Shown in pieces: positions 56,664 through 64,000 of a stretch of DNA of 64,000 nt. The DNA is from Micromonospora kangleipakensis. Its GTDB lineage: Bacteria > Actinomycetota > Actinomycetes > Mycobacteriales > Micromonosporaceae. The translations under genes and the position numbers were made by a program. The first letter of the stretch is position 1; each line of letters begins with the position of its first letter. The notes below the pieces were generated by a model. The model made no database searches. It was not told the origin of the DNA and saw nothing but the letters and a program-made list of their open reading frames with translations. The DNA lies in the NCBI RefSeq assembly GCF_004217615.1, contig NZ_SHLD01000001.1:2852001-2916000 (forward strand), written 5' to 3'.

Positions 56664-59195
56664 ATGCATTTGCCCCGTTCATCCCTGCGGCGAGCGGCCA
56701 CCGCCTGGGCAGCGGTTGCCGTGACCGTCGTCGGCGGCCTTGCCGTGCCGGCCGCGGCCGCCGCGCCCCGGCACAATGCGATCGTCGATCCGGGCCTCGC
56801 CGCCGCCGTTGGCGCCGGTCAGGAGGCGACCTTCTTCGTCGTCGTCGACGGCCGCACCGACCTGTCCGGTGCCCTGCGTCAGCGCGGCAAGGCGCGGAAG
56901 GCCGCCGTGTTCCGGGCGCTGCGCGCCGAGGCCACCCGGGACCAGAGCTCGCTGACCCGCTACCTGGACCAGGCGAAGATCGGCTACGAGTCGTACTGGA
57001 TCGCGAACGCCGTGAAGGTCACCGGCGACCGGGACCTGGTCGAGCGGCTCGCCGCCCGTCCCGATGTCGCCGCCCTGCGGCAGGAGCAGCACTACGCCAT
57101 CAGCACCGTCGCGATGGACCCCGTCACCACGACCACGACCACGACCACCGACCCGGAGTGGGGCGTCAAGGACATCGGCGCCGACCAGGTCTGGTCCCAG
57201 TACGCCGACCGCGGCGAGGGCGTCGTCGTCGCCAGCATCGACTCGGGCGTGGAGTTCAACCACCCGGCCCTGGCGGACAACTACCGGGGCAACCTCGGCG
57301 ACGGCACCTACAACCACGACTACAACTGGTACGACGCGTCCGGCCAGTGCCCCGACAGCAGCACCCCCTGCGACAACAACGGCCACGGCACCCACACCAT
57401 GGGCACCATCGCGGGCGCGGGCGGCATCGGCGTCGCGCCGGGCGCGACGTGGATCGCCGCCAAGGGCTGCGAGGCCAACTACTGCTCGGACACCTCGCTG
57501 CTGAATGCCGGCCAGTGGATCCTCGCGCCGACCGACCACAACGGGCAGAACCCGCGGCCCGATCTCGCCCCGGACATCGTCAACAACTCCTGGGGCGGCG
57601 GGAACACCACCTTCTACCAGGACATGATCGAGGCCTGGAACGCGGCCGGCATCTTCGAGGCGTTCGCTGCCGGCAACGCTGGCAACGGAACGACCTGTTC
57701 GACCACCGAGGCGCCAGGTGCCCAGGCTCCGGCGTACGGGGTCGGCGCGTACGACGCGACCGGAGCCATCGCGTCCTTCTCCGGCTTCGGCCCCTCCCTC
57801 GTCGACGGTTCCATGAAGCCGAACATCGCCGCGCCCGGCGTCAACGTCCGCTCCGCCTGGCCGGGCAGCCGCTACCGGGCGATCTCCGGTACGTCCATGG
57901 CGACCCCGCATGTCGCCGGTGCCGTCGCCCTGCTCTGGTCCGCGGCCCCCTCCCTCGTCGGCGACATCGACGCCACCCGCGCCGTCCTGAACGACTCCGC
58001 GCGGGATGTCGACGACACCCACTGCGGCGGCACCGCCGACGCCAACAACGTCTGGGGCGAGGGCAAGCTCGACGCCTTCGCCGCCGTCGACCGGGCCCCG
58101 CACACCGCGGCCACCATCACCGGCACCGTCACCGACCGGGTCACCGGCGCCGGCCTGGCCGGAATCACCATCACCGCAACGGGCCAGGGCGGCCAGCGCA
58201 CCGTGACCACGGAAGCCTCGGGCGCCTACCGGCTGGTCCTGGCGGCCGGCGCGTACACCGTCACCAGCGTCGGCTACGGCTACCGCACAGTCACGGAGGA
58301 CCTCACCGTCACCGACGGCCAGGCCCTCTCCCACGACATCGCGCTGGACGCCGTTCCCCGGCACGCCGTGACCGGCACGGTGTACGACGTGACGGGCAAG
58401 CCGCTCCCCGGTGCCAGCGTACGGATCGTCGAGGCGCCGCTCGCCCCGGTCGTGTCGGACGCCGCCGGCGCCTTCCGTTTCCCGGTCGTCGCCGAAGGAT
58501 CCTTCACGCTGATGGTGACGCCAGCCGAGCCGGTGCTGTGCAACGGCACCTACCAGAAGACCCTGACCGTGGACGGCGACGAGAGCGTGGCGGTCCGACT
58601 GCCCGCCCACAGCGACGCCTTCGGCAACAGCTGTCTGCCCGCCGCGTACTCCTGGGTCAGCGGCGCCACCAAGGTCGCCCTCTCCGGCGACGAAAACGCC
58701 AAGACCGTCGCCCTGCCGTTCCCGGTGACCTTCTACGGCGTCGCGTACAACCAGGCGAGCGTCACGACCAACGGCCTGGTGAACTTCCTCGCCCCGCGGC
58801 TCGGCGACTACGTCAACACCGCGCTGCCGGCGACGGCGCAGCCCAACGGCATCCTCGCCGCCTACTGGGACGATCTCGTCCTCGACAAGAGGTCGGCCGT
58901 GAAGACCGCCACCACCGGCACGGCCGGACAGCAGAAGTTCGCGATCGTCTGGGAGAACGCGACCTTCGCCGCCGATTCGAGCCGGCGAGTGACGTTCGAG
59001 GCGGTCTTCGAAGAGGCGACCGGGGCGATCCTCCTGCAGTACCAGTCCATCGACGACGCGTCGGCGCTGGAGAAAGGCGGATCAGCGACCGTCGGCATCG
59101 AGAACCAGGCCGGCGCCGACGCCCTGCAGTACTCCTTCAACGAACCGGTCCTCACCGACCGTAGCGCTCTGCGTATCTTCCCGAAGGCGGCATGA
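56664..59195 (+). CDS. Secreted S8 (subtilisin-like) serine protease with two CnaB-like domains
   Basis: An 843-residue exported protease. Signal to about residue 34; inhibitor-I9-type propeptide (about 50-147, ATFFVVVDGRTDLSGALRQR); a Thr run at about 155-162; catalytic domain with Asp193 in VASIDSGVEFNHPA, His241 in NNGHGTHTMGTIAG, the oxyanion Asn in AAGNAGNG and Ser411 in GTSMATPHVAGA. From about 480 two carboxypeptidase-regulatory/CnaB-like domains (ATITGTVTDRVTGAGLAGITITA and HAVTGTVYDVTGKPLPGASVRI), then a beta-rich C-terminal domain (VALPFPVTFYGVAYNQASVTTNGLVNF, WENATF). GAGGAG lies upstream of the ATG. Its stop overlaps the next start, so the two proteins are made together. Confidence 0.92.
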   Translation: MHLPRSSLRRAATAWAAVAVTVVGGLAVPAAAAAPRHNAIVDPGLAAAVGAGQEATFFVVVDGRTDLSGALRQRGKARKAAVFRALRAEATRDQSSLTRYLDQAKIGYESYWIANAVKVTGDRDLVERLAARPDVAALRQEQHYAISTVAMDPVTTTTTTTTDPEWGVKDIGADQVWSQYADRGEGVVVASIDSGVEFNHPALADNYRGNLGDGTYNHDYNWYDASGQCPDSSTPCDNNGHGTHTMGTIAGAGGIGVAPGATWIAAKGCEANYCSDTSLLNAGQWILAPTDHNGQNPRPDLAPDIVNNSWGGGNTTFYQDMIEAWNAAGIFEAFAAGNAGNGTTCSTTEAPGAQAPAYGVGAYDATGAIASFSGFGPSLVDGSMKPNIAAPGVNVRSAWPGSRYRAISGTSMATPHVAGAVALLWSAAPSLVGDIDATRAVLNDSARDVDDTHCGGTADANNVWGEGKLDAFAAVDRAPHTAATITGTVTDRVTGAGLAGITITATGQGGQRTVTTEASGAYRLVLAAGAYTVTSVGYGYRTVTEDLTVTDGQALSHDIALDAVPRHAVTGTVYDVTGKPLPGASVRIVEAPLAPVVSDAAGAFRFPVVAEGSFTLMVTPAEPVLCNGTYQKTLTVDGDESVAVRLPAHSDAFGNSCLPAAYSWVSGATKVALSGDENAKTVALPFPVTFYGVAYNQASVTTNGLVNFLAPRLGDYVNTALPATAQPNGILAAYWDDLVLDKRSAVKTATTGTAGQQKFAIVWENATFAADSSRRVTFEAVFEEATGAILLQYQSIDDASALEKGGSATVGIENQAGADALQYSFNEPVLTDRSALRIFPKAA

Positions 59196-62059
59196 TGAAG
59201 AAGCGATCCCGAAGCGCCGTGCGCCGCCTCGCCTCCGCCCTGCTCGCGCCCGGACTCGTGCTTGCCGCGCTTCCCGCGATCACCACCCCGGCGTACGCCG
59301 AGGACGGGTCGCAGCAGGCGCGGGTCCTGACCGACGCCCAAGCCGCTGAACTCGAAAGTCGATTCACGGCGGCCCCCTCTGCTCAGAAGGCGACCGCGCC
59401 GAGCGACACCGCCGAACCGCCGGCCGAGCAGCCGCAGGACGCGGCACCGGTCACCCTCACCGAGGCGTCCGCGCTGGAGACGTACCGGGGGAACGCCGAA
59501 ACCGCCCCACTCGGCGGCGGCAAGGGCGACTTCCTAGCCGTGCACAGTCTCGGCCTGATCACCCGCTTCACGACGGGGGGCCGGGCGGTGTGGAAGCGCG
59601 ACAACGATTCCCTCTACGCCGACTGGCACGTCAAGCCGCTGCGGCCGTGGGACAAGGAGCCGTACCCTGCCCATATCACCGTCGGCTATGAGGCCAACAG
59701 TCCGTACGCGGACCTGGCCGACCGGGGCTTCGCGCAGGGGGACCTGACGGGCGACGGGGTGGCTGACGTCGTCTTCACCGCGAAGGTGGGCGCCAACCCG
59801 TACCGCCCGTTCACCTCCCCGGGCTCGTCCCTGACGACGGGTAGCTTCGTCACCGCCCTCGACGGGAAGACCGGGGCGACGCTGTGGTCGCAGATCCTCC
59901 CCGACGCCCAGCAGGTCGCCCTCGCCGGCAGGACCCTGCTCGTCGCCGACCAGCCGTCCAACAACTTCGGCGCCGACGAAACGTTGACGACGAAGCTGTA
60001 CGGCTTCCGCTTCACGTTCGCGGACGGGCGACTGACCCCGGCGGCGACCTGGTCGTACGACACCGGCCAGCGCGACGGCCGGTGGGCCTCGGTCACCGCG
60101 CTCTCCGACACCGCGGCAGCCCTCTCCTGGTACGTGCGGAAGACCGACACCGACCCGGCCGCGAGCCAGACACTCGTGATCGACACGGCGGACGGCACGC
60201 CGCATTGGCAGACCGCCGGCGCGATGTACGGGCGGGAGGCGGTCGTCGACCCGTCCCGGAACCGGCTCGTCGCCATCGAGCAGTCCGACTACACCGACGG
60301 GGTGCGGTACCAGCTGGTCGGTTACGACCTGGCCAACGGCACCCGGACCGTGCTCGACGAGCGGGTCAACGCGGTCGGTACCGAGCTGGCGGTCGGCGAG
60401 TTGAAGGGCGGCGGCGGCGTCGAGTACGCGGTCGCCGAGGCCACCTTCGACGACGACTTCTACATCAATGCGGCGACGGTGCGCGGCCTGCGCGGTGACG
60501 GCGGGACGGAACTCTGGTCGTACACGGTGAAGCGGGACGAGTCGAACCGGCTTGACGGTGACAGCGTCCTCGGCCTGCGGATCGCGAACGGCAAGGCCAT
60601 CGCCTCGTACGTGACGACCGCGGACAGGGGCCGCGCCATCAACGCGGGGGGCCGCCGCTACGGCACGATCACCGTGCTCAGCGGCGGGGACGGTTCGGTG
60701 CGGTGGTCGCAGAAGGGCATGGTCGCCTCCCCGATCTACGCCGAGCCGTACCAGGCCGGCGACGACTGGCTGGTACGCACCATCGGCAACGCCCAGAACA
60801 TCCACCTCTACCGGCTGGACAACGGCACGTCGGCGGGGCTCGTACCGCTCCTTGCCGACCTGTCGACCGGCGTCGCGGTCGATGTGAACGGAGACGGCCG
60901 CAAGGACCTGGTGGCCGGCGGCCAGTCCCGCGGCCTGTGGGCGTTCGACGGTCCGTCGCTGGCCGCGGGCAAGCCGCGGGTGCTGTGGCAGGCCACCCTG
61001 CCCGGCGCCGTGTACGGCGACATCGTGCTGGGTGACACGGACGGTGACGGACGCCGCGACGACCTGGTGGTGGCCGCCGAGACCGCCGCGGTGATCGTCG
61101 ACGCCACCACCGGTCGGGTCAGCGCGACCATCGACCAGCCGGGGCAGTTCGTCCGCTCGGTGACCGTGGCCGATCTGAACAGCGACGGCGCTGACGACGT
61201 GCTCGTTCCGACCGACGCCGTCCGCGCCTACCGGGGTAGTGGCCGCCAACTGTGGTCCTACGCTCCCCAGGGCACGGGGCCGGTTGCCTTCTCGGACCTG
61301 GCGGTGACCGACGGCCGGGTGCTCGGTTCGTACCAGACGGCGTACCAGCGCGAGCCCGCCACGGTCGAGGAGATGGCTCTGGACGCCCGGACCGGTACGG
61401 TCGCCTGGACCGCCAGCCCAGTGTGGACGGGTAGCGACCCGAAGATCTACGGTGCGCAGCTCTTCCACGGCGTGTACGCCTCGCCCGCGATCCCGTACGC
61501 GGACGGGCATGCGGCCGTGGCCACCTGGATCGTGCGCGATGACAACGGCTGGTGGCGGGAGTTCTTCGAGTTCCGCGACGTCCGCACGGGCGGGGTGGTG
61601 AAGACCGCGCTCGGTGGCGGATCCTTCACCCTCGGCAACTGGTTCACCGGCGACGAGGGCCTGATCCTCACCGGAACGGCCTCGCTGCAAACCTTCGGCA
61701 CGGACGGCAACGACTACCTGATCTACACGGTGGGGGCCATCCACCGAGCCGGTTTCGCGACCGGTCCCGGTGGGCGCCGGCTGCTCGTCGGTGGCACGGA
61801 AGGCGCGTTCTACATCTGGGACCCGTCCGTGCTCACGGCCGGCGTCCACTATCCGGATCACGAGGCCCGGCTGCAGCGGTACGCGACCCAGAACGTGGTG
61901 ATCGCGGACCTCACCGGTGACGGCGTGGACGAGATCGTCGGCCTGCACAACGAAAACCTCGGGCAGGACCGGATGGCCGAACTGTCCGGCTACCGGTACG
62001 ACATGGGGGTCGACAACCGGATTCACGGAATGGTGACGGGCGTCGTGACCAATTCCTGA
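59192..62059 (+). CDS. Secreted FG-GAP/VCBS-type beta-propeller protein
   Basis: A 955-residue exported protein (signal to about residue 36, PAITTPAYAED). Calcium-binding-like FG-GAP motifs recur: AQGDLTGDGVADVVF, VAVDVNGDGRKDLVAGG, VLGDTDGDGRRDDLVVA, VADLNSDGADDVLV and VIADLTGDGVDEIVG, together with PQQ-like blades (ALDGKTGATLWSQ, GDGSVRWSQKG, LDARTGTVAW). This predicts one or two propellers for binding at the cell surface or in the medium; no enzyme motif is seen. The ATGA overlap with the protease gene implies a shared stoichiometry and perhaps a physical partnership. The gene ends just before a strong inverted repeat. Confidence 0.85.
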   Translation: MMKKRSRSAVRRLASALLAPGLVLAALPAITTPAYAEDGSQQARVLTDAQAAELESRFTAAPSAQKATAPSDTAEPPAEQPQDAAPVTLTEASALETYRGNAETAPLGGGKGDFLAVHSLGLITRFTTGGRAVWKRDNDSLYADWHVKPLRPWDKEPYPAHITVGYEANSPYADLADRGFAQGDLTGDGVADVVFTAKVGANPYRPFTSPGSSLTTGSFVTALDGKTGATLWSQILPDAQQVALAGRTLLVADQPSNNFGADETLTTKLYGFRFTFADGRLTPAATWSYDTGQRDGRWASVTALSDTAAALSWYVRKTDTDPAASQTLVIDTADGTPHWQTAGAMYGREAVVDPSRNRLVAIEQSDYTDGVRYQLVGYDLANGTRTVLDERVNAVGTELAVGELKGGGGVEYAVAEATFDDDFYINAATVRGLRGDGGTELWSYTVKRDESNRLDGDSVLGLRIANGKAIASYVTTADRGRAINAGGRRYGTITVLSGGDGSVRWSQKGMVASPIYAEPYQAGDDWLVRTIGNAQNIHLYRLDNGTSAGLVPLLADLSTGVAVDVNGDGRKDLVAGGQSRGLWAFDGPSLAAGKPRVLWQATLPGAVYGDIVLGDTDGDGRRDDLVVAAETAAVIVDATTGRVSATIDQPGQFVRSVTVADLNSDGADDVLVPTDAVRAYRGSGRQLWSYAPQGTGPVAFSDLAVTDGRVLGSYQTAYQREPATVEEMALDARTGTVAWTASPVWTGSDPKIYGAQLFHGVYASPAIPYADGHAAVATWIVRDDNGWWREFFEFRDVRTGGVVKTALGGGSFTLGNWFTGDEGLILTGTASLQTFGTDGNDYLIYTVGAIHRAGFATGPGGRRLLVGGTEGAFYIWDPSVLTAGVHYPDHEARLQRYATQNVVIADLTGDGVDEIVGLHNENLGQDRMAELSGYRYDMGVDNRIHGMVTGVVTNS

Positions 62060-62067
62060 CTTGACAC

Positions 62068-62109
62068 CGCTGATGGGGGCTCCCGCTATGGTGGGGGCCC
62101 CCATCAGCG
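62068..62109 (+). terminator. 13-bp inverted repeat before the BTAD regulator (terminator or operator)
   Basis: CGCTGATGGGGGC and GCCCCCATCAGCG pair perfectly around 16 bases. A TTGACA stands at 62061-62066 directly before it, and the regulator gene starts 14 bases after it. It could end the protease operon, control the regulator, or do both. Confidence 0.6.
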
Positions 62110-62122
62110 TAGGGAGACCCAG

Positions 62123-64000
62123 GTGCTGCGGCTGCACCTCCTCGGCGGGTTCCGGGTCCACCGGAACGACGGGCCACCGCTCGCGGAGCGGTGGCCGCGG
62201 CCGAGCGCCCGGACGCTGCTCAAGCTGCTCGCAGTCGCCCCGGACCATCGCCTCCATCGCGAGGAGGCGATGGAGATCTGCTGGCCGGACGCCGATCCCC
62301 AGGCAGCGCTGCGCAGCCTGCGGGTGGCGCTGCACGCCGCCCGCCGGGCCGTCGAACCGGAACTCGCGCCCCGGGCCACGTCGTCGTACCTGATCGGCGA
62401 GGGGGCGCTGCTGCGGTTGGATCCGCACACCGTGTGGATCGACGCCGACGAAGCCGAACGGCTCGCGGAGGCGGCGCTAGCGCACGGCGGCCGAGCGGAA
62501 CTGACGGCCGCGCTCGACGCGTTCACCGGCGAGCTTCTCCCCGAGGACCGGTACGCGCCGTGGTCCCAGGCCCGCCGGGAACGCCTGGCCGCGCTGCGGG
62601 AGAAGACCCTCCTCGCACTGGCCGCCGCCCATCTTGAAGCGGGCGGCACCGAGAAAGCGGTGGAGGCGGCCGAGCAGGTCCTGGCGGCCTCACCCGCCGA
62701 GGAGTACGCCCACCGCATCCTGATCGAGGCGTTCCTCCGGCAGGGGCTCCGACGCCGGGCCGTGCACCAGTACCACCTGTGCCGGGAGGCACTGGACGCC
62801 GAGATCGGGGTGCGGCCGGGCGCCGAGGCGGAAGCGCTGTACCGTCGAGCCCTCGCCGCGCCGACCTCGGCCGCCCGGTCGGGGCAGCCGGCGCTCCCGG
62901 CGGCGGTGCGGCTACCACCCGCCCTGCCGCTGCGGGGTCGCGATGACGTGCTGGCCGAGCTGCTGGAAGTCGACACCCCGCCCGTCCTCCTCGTCACCGG
63001 AGAGGCCGGGCTCGGCAAGACGCGCCTCGTTGCCGAGGCCGCCCGCCGGGCCGCCGAGAAGGGGGCGACCGTGCTGTGGGGCGCCGGCCACGACGCGGAA
63101 GGGCACCGGCCGTACGGCCCGTTCGCGGAGGCGGTCGAGGGCTGGCTGGCGGACCGCTCCCTCGAGGAGCGGGCCAGCATGGGCGCGGAGTATCCGGAAC
63201 TGGCCGGGCTCCTGCCGTTGGGGAGGGTGGAGCCGAGGGCGTGGCGAAGCCCCGAGGAGGAGCGGGACCGCCTGTTCCAGGCAGCGGCCGCGCTGTTCCA
63301 GGAGCTGGCGGCGGAACGGCCGGCGGTGGTGGTGCTGGACGACCTTCATGCCGCGGACGCAGGCTCGTTCCAACTCCTCAGCTATCTCGCGCGGCGGGCC
63401 CGGGAGAACGGTATGGGTTGGCGGTTTCTCGCCACGCTGCGCCCGGAGGAGCTGCCGGGCTCCGATCTACGGCGGCACACGTTGGACGTGCTGGTCCGCC
63501 AGTCGCTCGCCCGGGCTGTCGAACCACCCCGCCTGCCCCGGGAGGCGTGTCTCGAGCTCGCGGCCGACGCGCTGGGCTCCTCCTCCGCAGCCGTACCCGA
63601 ACGGGTGTGGGAACTGTCCCTGGGTAATCCGCTCTTCGCGCTCGAGCTGGCGCGTGCGCTGCGGGACGGGGTCGTGGGCGTTTCGGGAGCACCCGAGGGT
63701 ATCCGACAGGTGGTCGCCCAGCGGCTCGGACGACTCGACCCGGCAGCCCGTCGAGTGGTGGACATGGTCGCGGTGGCGGGTCAGGACGCGGCACTCGCCG
63801 AGGTCCTGGACGTCGCCCGGCGCTGCGGGCAGCCACCGCTGTCGGCGGCCGAGGCGACGGAGGCAGTGGAGGCCGCTGTCGCCGCCTCCGTGCTGGAGGA
63901 GCGGCCGGTGGCCGTCGAGGGCCGTCCGATGGCCGGGCTTACCTTCCGCCATCCCCTGGTCCGGATGACCTGCTACCGGATGCTGTCGGCGGCCCGGCGG
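62123..64000 (+). CDS. BTAD/AAA transcriptional regulator (AfsR/SARP-like), 3' end outside window
   Basis: GTG start with GGGAG upstream; the frame is open for 626 codons to the window edge. The N-terminus (LRLHLLGGFRVHRNDG, RPSARTLLKLLAVAPDHRLHREEAMEICWPDADPQAALRSLRVALHAARR) is an OmpR-type winged helix as in SARPs. The BTAD domain (about 95-240) follows: LDAFTGELLPEDRYAPWSQARRERL, HRILIEAFLRQGLRRRAVHQY. Then comes an AAA ATPase with Walker A TGEAGLGKTR and Walker B VVVLDDLHAADAGS, and SLGNPLFALELARAL. Such large regulators often end in TPR or LuxR domains. It may control the protease-propeller pair upstream. Confidence 0.88.
   Translation, partial: MLRLHLLGGFRVHRNDGPPLAERWPRPSARTLLKLLAVAPDHRLHREEAMEICWPDADPQAALRSLRVALHAARRAVEPELAPRATSSYLIGEGALLRLDPHTVWIDADEAERLAEAALAHGGRAELTAALDAFTGELLPEDRYAPWSQARRERLAALREKTLLALAAAHLEAGGTEKAVEAAEQVLAASPAEEYAHRILIEAFLRQGLRRRAVHQYHLCREALDAEIGVRPGAEAEALYRRALAAPTSAARSGQPALPAAVRLPPALPLRGRDDVLAELLEVDTPPVLLVTGEAGLGKTRLVAEAARRAAEKGATVLWGAGHDAEGHRPYGPFAEAVEGWLADRSLEERASMGAEYPELAGLLPLGRVEPRAWRSPEEERDRLFQAAAALFQELAAERPAVVVLDDLHAADAGSFQLLSYLARRARENGMGWRFLATLRPEELPGSDLRRHTLDVLVRQSLARAVEPPRLPREACLELAADALGSSSAAVPERVWELSLGNPLFALELARALRDGVVGVSGAPEGIRQVVAQRLGRLDPAARRVVDMVAVAGQDAALAEVLDVARRCGQPPLSAAEATEAVEAAVAASVLEERPVAVEGRPMAGLTFRHPLVRMTCYRMLSAARR

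Noticed and set aside
59534..62428. 964-codon minus-strand open frame
   Set aside because: Antisense shadow of the FG-GAP protein and regulator; composition (Arg, Gly, Pro, His) is typical of noise.

Overview
The window is high-GC actinobacterial DNA. An SsgA-like sporulation/division protein, Tat-exported glycosidases, pSAM2-type integrative-element genes, an LtrA protein and strong GTG/TTG start usage all fit a mycelial actinomycete, most likely Micromonospora or another member of the Micromonosporaceae. The genus is inferred from gene content only.

Left part (1-6.36 kb) is ordinary chromosome: a 5'-cut gene, a small potassium channel, a DUF4236-type protein, a flavin reductase-like protein, an AraC plus Rrf2 regulator pair opposite a short-chain dehydrogenase, an SsgA-family protein, a PGPGW membrane protein and a tRNA-Val(CAC).

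Middle part (6.27-27 kb) is an accessory graveyard. The tRNA-Val 3' end is duplicated (43 bp, 6270-6312 and 9620-9662). It brackets a decayed first integrative element holding a headless integrase, an IS and a SLATT-domain protein. A second, pSAM2-like element follows, with an integrase, an excisionase and a broken replication initiator. Beyond it lie lone secreted proteins, two abutting IS5-family elements (one with a canonical -1 slippery heptamer), an alpha/beta hydrolase, an ltrA gene bracketed by about 50-bp IS-end-like inverted repeats, a GNAT gene cut by an integrase scrap, a second tRNA 3'-half, an acyltransferase, an IS256 fragment and an IS6 copy.

Right part (27-56.4 kb) is a coherent locus for plant arabinan/arabinogalactan use. 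On the minus strand an operon of secreted enzymes (a double GH43, GH51, GH43-AbfB, GH146 beta-L-arabinofuranosidase and GH30) runs away from a regulatory region at 42.35-42.69 kb. On the plus strand run a YtfQRT/YjfF-type furanose ABC transporter, a LacI-family repressor, araB, araD and araA, then a second ChvE/Ggu-type sugar ABC transporter. Three copies of a GTGAGCGYTAACA operator sit between the divergent operons and overlap the minus-strand promoter, so the LacI protein probably controls both. The picture is: enzymes release L-arabinofuranose (and galactose) outside, the transporters import the sugars, and AraA/AraB/AraD convert L-arabinose to D-xylulose 5-phosphate. A GH146 nonsense codon and a headless GH3 show erosion of the enzyme set.

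Far right (56.6-64 kb) holds a secreted subtilisin-like protease translationally coupled to a secreted FG-GAP-type propeller protein, then the start of a large BTAD/AAA transcriptional regulator that runs off the window.
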